64,000 nt of DNA, taken from Cheiracanthium punctorium (taxonomy: Eukaryota; Arthropoda; Arachnida; Araneae; Cheiracanthiidae). The position numbers and the translations under genes are program-made. The notes under the pieces are model-generated. The model was not told the origin of the DNA. It did not search any database and saw nothing but the letters and a program-made list of their open reading frames with translations. Shown here piece by piece: positions 25,391-35,914 of the stretch. Each line of letters opens with the position of its first letter. The stretch's first letter is position 1. The stretch is taken from positions 744,001 through 808,000 of the forward strand of contig JAWZYV010000771.1 of assembly GCA_038373885.1 (NCBI GenBank), read 5' to 3'.

Positions 25391-25561
25391 AAATCTTAAC
25401 TTTTCTACCTTGTTGAAAAGTGTCAAAACAGCTAGATCTTGAGGGGGAAAGACGAAAACTTTCAAGGTAAAGGCGCGGGGCCCCCAAAAGCGCGGGGCCC
25501 GTAGCATTTGCTAAATCTGCTATATTGTTAATCCGGCACTGCTAGTTGGTGAGCCATAAGT

Positions 25562-25877
25562 CAGGGGGTGGGTACGAGAGATGAGATGGACTCAGCCCGA
25601 GCCCAAACCAGGCTCGGGCTTGTGAGAAATTTCTCTTCTATTGAACGTATTCCTTGTAAACAGATTTTAAAAAGTGATTCATGGGAGAAATAAACTAAAT
25701 ATTATTTGATAAACTTAATATAACGAATTAGGTAGTGCATTAATAGTTATATATAGTTTGCTGTTATATTTGTCTTTAACTTGCACAAACGGCAAAATTT
25801 ATGATATTCTACCATTGAAGTCATTGACTTTTATATACCTATTAGCTGAAATTTCGGGCTCGGGCTTCGACACCCTG
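25562..25877. mobile_element. hAT-like MITE, 316 bp
   Basis: Left end CAGGGGGTGGGTACG and right end, reverse complemented, CAGGGTGTCGAAGCCCGAGC. The inner sequence AGCCCGAGCCC is shared. CATAAGT flanks both sides (25555-25561 and 25878-25884), a 7-bp match or an 8-bp TSD with one changed base. The first subterminal block contains the self-complementary pair AGCCCGAGCC/GGCTCGGGCT. Confidence 0.7.
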
Positions 25878-26229
25878 CATAAGTACGAAGTTTTAACGTA
25901 CAATTTAAAAAACAAAAATGAAAATAGGTCTATTTAATTGTTTAACTTAGAAGAAAAATATATTTAACAGAAAGTTATATTTTAATGAACAACTTAATGT
26001 ATTATTTTAGAATCAGAAAATAAAGGTATTAAGCTCCAATTTTTCAGATTAATTTCAAAGCAAAACTGCTGTTCTCATTGGTTGCGGTTTTAAATTACAA
26101 AGGAAAGCACTTAAGAATATTTAATTTTTTTTTTTAAACTGTGAGTAGTAAAAATATTACGAAGAAAACATTACTGAGAGTAATTTTTATTTAAAAAATG
26201 CTGACTTAGTGGACTGTTGATAGACCTTA

Positions 26230-26346
26230 TTTAGTCGTGATCCGGATATCCGAAAGAGAAGTCGGATATCCGGTGATTGTGATTCGGATATCCGATGATA
26301 TTTCGGATATTGATAAATCAGCCGGATATCCAGTGCATCCCTAGAT
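26230..26346. repeat. Right end of a hAT-like element with GGATATCC array
   Basis: Seven CGGATAT/ATATCCG motifs, several forming the palindrome CCGGATATCCGG or close variants, lie within 110 bp, ending in TGCATCCCTAG. TAGGGATGCAC-type termini with subterminal palindromes are common in hAT elements. The left end was not found. Confidence 0.5.
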
Positions 26347-27134
26347 ATTTCAAATATTCATTTATTCTTTACCAATGCATAGAAAATAGTATTTATAAGT
26401 TTTATAAAACTTTAGAACAGAAAAACAAATTACAGATTTACCCTCTTGTCAGCTGAAAGGTGGGTATAAAGGAAACATTTCTTAAATTACATATTAATAA
26501 AAATATGATAATACAAATTTTTCAACATACTTAAGAAGATATTATGTCTCATGTATTATGTCATCGTTTATATTATCATTTAAAAACACACAATGAAATA
26601 TTGAGTATTTACTTTAGTTTCTTTTCCTGATGTGCTTTCTGAAGTTTTCTGGAAATATCTGTTCATCTATGGCTTTTTCCGTTTCCTGTAGATTTGAGTC
26701 TTCGTTGTTAGCAGGCAAACTATGTATAATTTTTGGAATTTTATTAAAATTTTCTCCTACTCAACGGGCACTTTCTTGAGGCCATAATCTCTATTCGAAC
26801 CCACCAACTGGACAGAACAGCACACTATTCAAAATCCGAGCGTCTGGACCTTGGGAATGGTGGGGAGAGGGCCAGCTTGTGCCCCTCCTTGAATTTTTAT
26901 CCTTAGTAGAAAGAATTATTTTTGTATACACCATAGTTTAAAAATACCACAGGTGGCCATGAAAGCTGATAACACTTGGGGATACTTACTTCGCAGGGTA
27001 CAACGGTAACGAGCTGACGTTATAGGGTGAGGGAAATTTTTAGTATCCCGGGAGTAGGATTTTGCCCAGATGTATATTTTTCTGGTGTGTAGGCGTGTCG
27101 AAAGTCACCTCGGGTTAGTGATTAAAGGCACTTT

Positions 27135-30100
27135 CAGGGCCGGACTGGGCCATCGGGCGATCGCCCGATGGGCCGGTGGTCGTGTGGCCCGCATAGACCG
27201 ATGCTCTAGAAGGCCTAAACTCGACATCGATCCATAAGGTTGCGACGCAACATGTGCAAGGGGGAGGGGGGCTTTCTATTTTGTATGCTGAATAATGCTT
27301 CCCATATCTAAAGTATCTTTGTAATGATTAAAATTGCAATGACCTTTATAGAGCATTTCAAAAATACACATTGAGACTAGAAATCTACACGGGCTTGAAA
27401 ATTGAGTCCCGAGTCGACGATTCTTGACCTTGAAGGTTCGTTCCAAGTCCGTAATACATTTGAAACATACGTACGACCCGGCGAGTACGGGCCGATTATT
27501 CACAAAATAATAACTCGAAAATTCCAGAAAATAAAAAATATATAAAACATACCAAATAGATCGATGAATAAAAATTTTTCAGGAATTTTATATATTAAGC
27601 TAAGTTATTAATATTAACTACTACATTAAATTAATACCAATATTCAAAATGATGATAATGTAAACGATAAAATAGTCATGCAGTACAAGTACATGCATTC
27701 AAATTTAAAATTCTACATTTGTGACAGGGTTTATCATTTGGCTCCCTCGTCGGTCAAAGTCTTGCGCTACTACTGGGTAATAAAACTTTCAAACCCCAAA
27801 GTCTTTCAAAGTAAACGGAGTAGCTAAAAAAAACTTTTTTTTTTTTTTCGGATTGCAGGAAGGGGAAAAAGAAAAAATATATTGCAGGAAAAAAATATAT
27901 TTCGGATATAAAAAATATATTTCGGATTGCAGGAAGGTTAAAAATAAAAAAATATATAATCACAGGACACAAGTCCGGCCCGGCCCGTTGACAAAAGATT
28001 CATAAATCCAGTACCCGTACCCGGCTCGAGCAGTTCTCTTGAGACAAACACTTAACAATTCGAGTGGCTGGCGCGACGATCTGCACCTGCTTTCAACAGA
28101 TAGTTGAAAAAGACAGGCATCTAAAAACTTTTACTATCTACAGACCTGTATATAGGTTTTGGGTCATACCGGACCCTTAATGCCTCAAAATTGTCTCATA
28201 AACAATTGCCAGAGTAGGAAAATATGTTTAAAAAAGCAATAGCACGCCCATATTCCAGTGAGAAAAATAAAATAAATAGACGGTAACTCTAAATTCCCAA
28301 TGACACAAGCTGCGAATCAGCGAGGATGGGTTCTCTCGGGTGCAAAAGAAATCGCGGCATTCTGATTTCCATACACCTGTGAAAAAACCACGAAATGCAA
28401 ATTACTGGCTGCTCTGGATAGTGTATGTTCCGATTATATTTACTTTTGTACGGTTTTGAAAAAAATAAATAGTAAACTAAGATTTAAACCAATGAGTCTA
28501 ATCAATATTCGGATTTAATGAAGTCATATTATACACATATATCTATGCATGATTTTTCCTTTTGCTTTCAGTTATTTACCTCTGTACTTCAAGTGTAGTA
28601 AATAAACTACAAGATGGCATGACAAAATGGCTTTTCATTCCCTTCTTTCCCTTTTGAATATAATGAGGTTTTAAACCCTCATTTCTTAGAAGTTCACATT
28701 CTTATAATGGCACACATATGCTAAGGTAGCTGATTTTTTCTTTTCTTTTGTTTTGTTTTCTTTCTTTTTTTTATGTCCAATGCAATTGATACTGTTTTTA
28801 AGTGTTTCCTTGTGTATGAAAATTCAAATCATGAATATGATTCACAATGTTTGGATCCATTTCTTCTTGGTATTCATTAGCTGCTTTTAAATGCTATTAT
28901 GATTTTCTTTTAATTCTGAGATGGTGAATCTGAATGAAAGTACGTTAAATAGTAGATAATTAAGTTAAACGAAGTTATTGCAGGATTTCTTTTCACAGTT
29001 CAACTTTCATAATTTTCCAATTAATATTTAACGTTAAACTGTCCCAACAGAGGAAACTATTGTATGAAAATGACCTAAGATCTACAGGTTTATGCAGTTT
29101 TTCTCTTCAAATGAAAGTATTATATCTATCAATTTATTAATTAAAAATGCTCTACAGATTATTAAAATAATGACAATAGCTATCAGGTATTGTACTCTCA
29201 AAAGTAGTTACAATTTAGTTTCTGAATGTAACTATTTCTAAGTATCTACTGATAAAATATAAATCGAGCATTTAAAGCACGACCAAATAGTTTATTTATG
29301 TTTAATTAGCTAAAATATTCTAGTTAAACTCAGGTAAGCAAACTAAGTAATTTAAAGTAATATACAGAGACATACACCAACATAATATGTGATATCAATA
29401 ATTATCACAGACTAAATTTAAGTAATTGCCTTCCCTCCTCCGTCGCCCCCCTGGATTTTATCAGCCTTGTCACTGTCCTGACAAAAATACCTTTATGCGG
29501 ACAAATCACCCAACCCTGGTTACAAGAGGAAAAAAAAAAAATCCACACTCAGCCAGAATGCAGTCAAATCTCGTTAGTAAGTCACCTGTATAAGATATTG
29601 CTCCGCATACTACATCATCTTTCAAAATTCCTAACACTTTTAATACGTCTTTTCACATACTTTACTCAGGGATGAGATTCTTCAGCTTTTTGGCTGATTT
29701 CAGCTTTTTAAAAATTATTAGGAATTTATTTTTTTTTTTTTTTTGTCTCTTTTCTCTGAAAATTCTGCTTTTTTTTCTGTGGATTTCTGATAGTAGTTAT
29801 TAATTACTGTGTAAAGATTATCTTGTAGCATGTTTTGATACTTTACTTCTTAAAACTTCTTTCACATATAAATATCACGTGTGCAAATTTTTTGCTCTCG
29901 TATAATTTCAGTCTTTTTGCTTTTTTGCCAATCTCATCCCTGTTTACCCCGCTTATTGCGTCGCTATTTTTTCAACCATTCCACATACGACAGCACCTTT
30001 AGTTTCCCATATCTTTGGTAAGGTTATCTACCAAAACCACTTAATTTTTGCTGCGCAGGACTCAATATTTTTCCTTACGAAGATTGTTGCCTTATCCACA

Positions 30101-30629
30101 AATTTCAGGACTTCATCTAGGACTCTTTTTCGTTTCGACTTCCGTACGTTGACAAATTAAATATGACAGATCGTACAGTTAAATTATAAGTATGCCTCCT
30201 CCTCCTAAAGATAAAACTTACTTTTTTTTAAGTAGGGAAATGCCACTGGATCATAGAATTAAATTATTTTGAAAGTTGCTTTGAATTATTTCTAAAAAAG
30301 CTTCAAAAAACTATAGTGCGTTTTAAATAACTTTTCTCGGTTAATGCCACATACAGTTGAACTCGATTTTAGCGCCATTGAAGGGAACAGACCATTTTGG
30401 ACACTATAAGCGAGTGACGTTGTAAGTGAGCTTCTGCACTTCAGGCAAGTGATTGGACGTACAGAATATCTTAATCATCATAAAAAGTTATCATTAGTAT
30501 AACAGAGTTCAACTGAATTTGTGCATTTCCTCGCCCTCGCTATAATATCATAGACGCGACGCGCTACTAATGTTGGGGGCCGGTTTGGTCGAATCGCCCG
30601 GGCCGTTTTAGCGGTCCAGTCCGGCCCTG
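27135..30629. mobile_element. Non-autonomous hAT-like element, 3.5 kb (copy 1)
   Basis: Left end CAGGGCCGGACTGGGCC; right end, reverse complemented, CAGGGCCGGACTGGACC. An exact 8-bp TSD, GGCACTTT, flanks it (27127-27134 and 30630-30637). No transposase frame is visible inside. Blocks at 28564-29400 and 30443-30629 align with a second copy at 35440-39126. A smaller MITE (29667-29942) lies in the portion missing from that copy. Confidence 0.85.
29667..29942. mobile_element. MITE, 276 bp, CAGGGATGAGATT ends
   Basis: CAGGGATGAGATT at the left is mirrored by AATCTCATCCCTG at the right, with pyrimidine-rich interior. A related end lies at about 50486-50560. The flanks share only TTTAC at shifted positions, so the TSD is unclear. 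Confidence 0.65.
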
Positions 30630-30754
30630 GGCACTTTTTATTGACGTGTTTTTTTCTTCATTCTCAATGTGAAAGGATCTAGGAAACGTTTATCAGAAAG
30701 ATTAGACAAATATCACACAACAAGGATTCTGAGACGATCCATTTTTACAAATTG

Positions 30755-30788
<34 letters not shown>

Positions 30789-30856
30789 CAACCGAAAAAA
30801 TTTCGGGGGGGGGGGACACGGGCCCGGTGCCCCTCCCCCTGGCTACGCCGGTGAGC
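30755..30856. mobile_element. Right part of a CGTAGCCAGG-type MITE with (TA)n
   Basis: A (TA)n tract, a G run (30804-30815) and the terminus CCTGGCTACGCCGGTG match the right half of the hAT MITE family seen at 4013 and 47191. The left end is not clear. Confidence 0.45.
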
Positions 30857-31343
30857 GATAATATCAAAACACCCCCAAGCACCCAAAATATTCAAGCGCT
30901 CATTCCTGAATTAAACTCTACTGTGAAAGTGATCGAAAAGGAACTTGGTGTTAGCTCACTAAGTGATCTGATCCAGCAATTAAAAACTTGCTTAGATAAG
31001 TTAAAGGAGATTAACTCAGGGGAAGAACAATTATTTTTCTTCCTCAATTTTATTTCTTGCCAGGAAAATTCTAAGTCCACGCCCAGCTCTACTGAGGAAG
31101 GCAATTAGGCTCCACCCCCTCTCTCTCTCCCTGGACCAATGGGTAACCTTCTCTTCTCAGAGACAGCCCCGTAATCCCACCCACTTCTCTTCCCAACTAT
31201 ATAAGCCCTCTCTAGGGGGCGTTGATATAAGTCCTTCGGACTTCTTTTTGCAAACAAACCAACTTAATATAGCTATTCTGAGTGTAGTAGAGGGCGCAAG
31301 CGCCCAGGAACTACGGTAGCCATATTCGGATCGGATCGGACTT
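30857..31343 (+). pseudogene. 3' fragment of ORF1-type LINE: ORF1 C-terminus plus 3' UTR
   Basis: A plus-strand frame to the stop at about 31108 contains KVIEKELGVSSLSDLIQQLK, which matches the C-terminus of the ORF1-only retrotransposon at 35915-37699 (ELGVSSLSDLLTQL there). After the stop there is no reverse transcriptase. Instead about 230 bp of untranslated sequence contains TATATAAG (31197-31204), a 6-bp GGGCGC/GCGCCC hairpin (31292-31305) and a tail of three TCGGA units (31326-31340). The 5' part is truncated. I could not identify a target duplication. Confidence 0.65.
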
Positions 31344-31883
31344 GTCTTTGACAAATGGGTTCTCGTGTACCTTATGCTCAGAGGAAGACGCCTGTATGCT
31401 CTTAGATTTAAATTCTTTTTCCAGATTCTGTAGCTAAGGTCACTGGAAAGCTCTGTAGCTGTTGTCTGACTGAGTTGTTATGGAATTAATGAAAAATTTG
31501 CTTCCCCTAGACCCTGGTGATCGTACCACACATTTTAATTTGATTCCACAACCTGGATACAATTTCGAAGACACTTACAGCCATCTTGCCACATCCCTTT
31601 GTGACTACCCCACCAACGGATTAGAATCTTTCTGAATCATCTATCTCTATCCGATCTTGAGAACTCATTCTCACAACGAACAGTCAAACGTATGGTTTTA
31701 ACGCAGTATTCAAAACAATGCAGGCAAAAATCCCAGATGCTTAAGCAGTCGCATTCAGCGTCGCACAAAAGTAACGATTAACACCCCCTTATTCTAAAGA
31801 AGAGGATGTCATTTTGCTATTCAGTCTGCTTATTCAAAATTTTAAAAAATAGAACCTTTATCAATTTTACTAGCGGCATTCTA
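31344..31883. other. Anonymous DNA
   Basis: No supported gene or repeat boundary. A moderately less AT-rich stretch at 31480-31700 has no long frame. Confidence 0.4.
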
Positions 31884-32123
31884 ATTAGTGTAAAAAGTAA
31901 ACAAATTTTCTTAATTGTGATATAAATGACCATCAGCAAACAAGTAAAAACACAACCAGTAATTTTACAAGGGAAATTTTTATATAAATATTCAAACATC
32001 AGCAGTATTCTCTGGCATTTTGATGTTTTTGCGTCAAAGCCAAAGTTGCGCATTGCGTGCAGCTTTAGTACAGAAAACATGATTGAAATTCTAAGATGGC
32101 AACGTTTGTGACCTTGTAAGCAA
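31884..32123. repeat. Dispersed repeat B, copy 2 (uninterrupted)
   Basis: Aligns in the same orientation with 2873-3116 and extends to the GTAAGCAA octamer (32116-32123), where the first copy is interrupted by a hAT-like element. It serves as an approximate empty site. Confidence 0.75.
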
Positions 32124-33971
32124 AGAGAAGATGAATTTCTTCCGAATATCTGGGGTTAACTTTTCTGAATTCCTACCTCAAAAGATAAGGTTTCTTGGCT
32201 TTGCAGCACACGTGCTAAAATGAGTACGCAATCTTAAGTACTGTAGAAGCTCTTATTTTCACGAGCCCGTTAGTATTCGGAAAAATTGAATCCTCGCGAA
32301 ACCTTTTTCTTCGCTTCGAATAATAAAAAATCAGAAATTTTCACTTACTAAAATTTAATGATGTTTTTGCACAGTTACAAGCTCTTTCTTGACAACTTTC
32401 TTCCTTACAACTATTTCCCGAATACTATATAACTATTTCTTGAATATAAAAAATAATACAACAAATAGAATGCAATTCATTCACTTACAATATTTATACA
32501 AGCTTCTCTGAAGCCATTCAAAATGGGGAGGGTGGGAGCGACGAACTTTTCGGACAAAGGGAAATTTTTTAAATGCCTTATGCAAAAAATGTTCTATATT
32601 TATGTATTTTCGGGATTTTTCAACTATCGGTTCTATTCATATAAAATTCGCGAAATTTTCTGCTCGCGAAATTACTGATGGGCAACCCGCTGTTCTGGGG
32701 TTTTTAAAACAGTTTAAAATTCGTATTCTACGCGTCAAATAATTCCATTTGCTTTTTGTTGCATCAAAATCGTTAACTAGAACGCGAGATAGGAAATTTT
32801 ATGTTTCTCCATTGGTTTCATAGCATTTTCCAGAAATCTCGAGAAATATTCGTCCTAGGCGTTCACTAACCTCACTTTTGGGACTTATATTTGGCGATAA
32901 TCCGCCAAAAAGTCGCCAAGCTTGGCAACATTTCGGACATTTGGTGCGATTTTTACAATGGGGCCTGCAAAGTTGGTTTTTCTTCATTAAAATCACATAA
33001 CAGCCTAATTGAACTCTCTTTTTCTTCTATGGACGAAATTTACGCCTTTCAGACTGCTTACTTTTTTTAACCCTTTCTGGACAGCTGTCGAATTTTGCGG
33101 AAGTTACAATAGGGACGAAAAGCACAGCTGTACGAATTATCCGGAGAACCGGAGAATTTCACCGTTAGTCCTGATCTAGGTGAAACGATCGCGATTGAAA
33201 ATGACACCTCGTTCCGTATTACTTTTACTGCATGTTAAACAACAAACAAAAGCATTGCATAGTAAATTTTGCTCATACTGATAACTAATTTCAACATATG
33301 AAATGAAAGATGTTGAATAAAAATTAGCACTCACCTTGAAAAAACGTGTTCCTTTTCATAAATTACTATAGAATTTAAATTTACTTTTATTTTTTAAATG
33401 TAATAAGAATTTCCCTTTTAAGAGAAGATTCATGTACAGTTAAAAAATGGAAAATACACACATCATTTTAGAAGAATTTTTCTGGGCTATACTGGTGATT
33501 GACGTACAGATACACTATGAAAACCTGCATCAACAACTTTATCGTTTGATTCTTCTCCATACAACATAAAATTTAAGAATATAATGCTATCCACTGCACC
33601 TTCATTAGTATATTTCTGCTCCAAAAACGGCAAAATTTTTCATTTTCTTTCAGCCATCCTTTTACCTCACTTAACTCTATAACACCCGATGATAAAAATA
33701 CTCTTATAGAAAAAAATATCCTCAACAATGCTGTAAAAATGAGAAATGAAGCCAGAACTGTTTCCGCTTGCTAAAGAAAAAGGGCTCAACAGAGGCAGTA
33801 GTCAACAACATGAGCATTTGCTTACGATACCCAAGCAATTGCTCAGACTTAACTAAAACATGAAAAAGCGTTTCTAAAAATCAGTTATCTTCGAAAAACA
33901 AAGACAGTAATCATTAGAGATCGGTATAGGAAAGCAACATCATCGTTTATTTAAAATACTAAACGTTCCTC
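32124..33971. other. AT-rich DNA without a gene
   Basis: No supported coding region, TIR pair or tandem array. Confidence 0.5.
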
Positions 33972-33979
33972 TTTGGACC

Positions 33980-34142
33980 CAGTGGCGGATTATTGGAAGT
34001 TTGTCGGGGGGGGGGGGCGGTTAGTTAGAAGATTGACATATACATCCATTTTATGGAAGTAAAGTAGGATCTTTTACATTAATTTCTTTTTTCTCGGGGG
34101 GGGGCGGTCGCCCCCTCCGCCCCCCCCTTTAATCCGCCCTTG
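33980..34142. mobile_element. hAT-type MITE, 163 bp
   Basis: Left end CAGTGGCGGATTA; right end TAATCCGCCCTTG. An exact 8-bp TSD, TTTGGACC, flanks it (33972-33979 and 34143-34150). G and C runs lie inside. A second, degraded relative (GTTAGTTGGAAGAATCACATAC onward) follows directly to about 34290. Confidence 0.9.
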
Positions 34143-34295
34143 TTTGGACCTCATACATGGCAGCCCATCCCATTGACAAATTAATGCACTTTTGTAGGGG
34201 GAGACAGTTAGTTGGAAGAATCACATACATTTTTGGAAGTAAAATAGGATCTTTCATATTACTTTCTTTTTTCTCCGGAGGGGCGTTAGTTAACA

Positions 34296-35439
34296 GGGTG
34301 TCCGACTGTCTGCAGACGGGTGGGGCCCCGTCCTCGACGGCCCTCCTTGCTGAGGGCGGGCCGCCAAACAGAAAAAAGAAAGAAAATTTTTAAAAAGTGC
34401 TATACTGATAGCACTTGAATGAAGTTTGACACATACAAAATTTTTTTCAGCTGCAATTGTGCCCCAGAAGGCTTCAAAACACTTCATTTTAAATCTCAAA
34501 ATATTTTGAGTGAGGGTTCCCGAATGAACAAAAGATTAATTAATATGAATAGCGCATATTAATTAATAAATCAATATTTTATTAATACATTATCAATCAT
34601 AATTAATTAATAACACCATACCTCACCCATACCCCAAAAGTTAACACATCCTATTATTTATCGGTTGCACAATAACCCGGCCCTCCCCCTTCTCTTGAGA
34701 CGGGCGGGCCCCTCCCTCCCAGTCCGGGCCTGCCAAAAATGAAAAACACATAAATATTTGAATCTGAAATTTATTTCAACAAATGATAATAATTTCGCGA
34801 TAATTCGAATTCCTTAGGACCGACGAAAAATTTCGACTAAGTTCGACTCATCGAATAATCTTAAATTCGACGGAGGGAGAATTCAAAATTATTCGAAATA
34901 ATCGAAATTCGATTATTCAAGATTATCGAAATTCAATCCGTCCGGTCGGATTGAATCGGACCGGTACTGCGTAAAAACTTCGACACAGCTGGATATTCGA
35001 CTTATCGCGAAATCACTGTATTTAATTGTACCTTGTTAATTCTTTTTTCTTAGCACAACCATTTTCCATGTGTTTTTGTTAAGCCAAATATATTTTCTAT
35101 CATGTAAGAAACGAATGCTGTTCGCCCCCCCCCCCCCCCCGCCAATTCTCTGCAATCAGTTTAACTACTTCTGACATGTTCGTTTTGCTAGAACTGGGAA
35201 GTTAAATTTTTTCTAGAGAAAGGTAAGTTCAACAGTTATCGGATTAATCCATTCTTTCTTAAACTTCACACTTTGTCATGAGTACTATATGGTTCTCGTG
35301 ACACTTCCTGAAACAAACATGGTTTGGGTGTGGAAGGAATTGTTAAGAGCCATCTTCAATAACAGTTTCTTAGTAATCTGATTCCAAAAGTTCATCATTT
35401 GCAACAACAGGAGATAAAAAAATTTTTTTAGTCATAACC
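34296..35439. other. Non-coding DNA with orphan element ends
   Basis: GC-rich blocks at 34305-34375 and 34680-34732 (ending CAGTCCGGGCCTG) resemble hAT element termini. A C run of 18 lies at 35125-35142 and TTCGA-rich sequence at 34800-34960. No gene. Confidence 0.4.
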
Positions 35440-35914
35440 CTACTATACTCGGTACATACGTGTAAGCTTTCCCTCTTTTGCTTATAATTACCTCTATATT
35501 CTATGCATGGGAGTAGTAAATAAACTACAAAATGACATGAAGAGATCCGAACAAGACATTTTAATGGCTTGTTCGGACATAAACCATTCAAAATCTCAAA
35601 ATCCCATATAAATCTCAATTACACTTCCCGTGACTTCCCTAACATCGTGATGTTTAGCTCGTGACTTCGTTAACATCCTAAAGTTTGGCCCGCAACTTTT
35701 CAAAGCTTGCCCATACCTGTTTTAAACCTTCATTTTTTAGAAGTTCGCATTGTTATAATGGCATACATCTGCTAAGGTAGCCGATTTTCTTTTTTTTTTT
35801 TTAATAATAATGTCCAATGCAGTAGATACTGTTTTTAACTGTTTTATAAGGTCTTTTACTAAAAATAAAATCCTGAATACAATTCACTACAATGTTTGGA
35901 TCATTTCTTCATAG

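Larger units (their letters stand above)
19867..25541. mobile_element. Large element (5.7 kb) with hAT-type ends and no gene
   Basis: Ends read CAGTGCCGGATTAA inward on both sides. Flanks are an exact 8-bp TSD, CTAGTTGG (19859-19866 and 25542-25549). A GC-rich subterminal block, GCGCGGGGCCCGTAGCA, occurs near both ends (19885-19901 and 25490-25506) in direct orientation. The interior has no recognisable transposase. It holds a (TA)n microsatellite, a G run (20338-20350), a degraded MITE (21926-22109), an inverted-repeat segment (22513-23021) and repeated interior blocks (23467-25390). It could be an internally replaced hAT derivative or a composite mobilised by its ends. Confidence 0.8.

Noticed and set aside
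30752..30860. Start of a plus-strand frame in a (TA)n tract
   Set aside because: The Tyr-Ile repeat comes from the microsatellite. Only the later part (ELGVSSLSDL onward) is real LINE ORF1 coding sequence.
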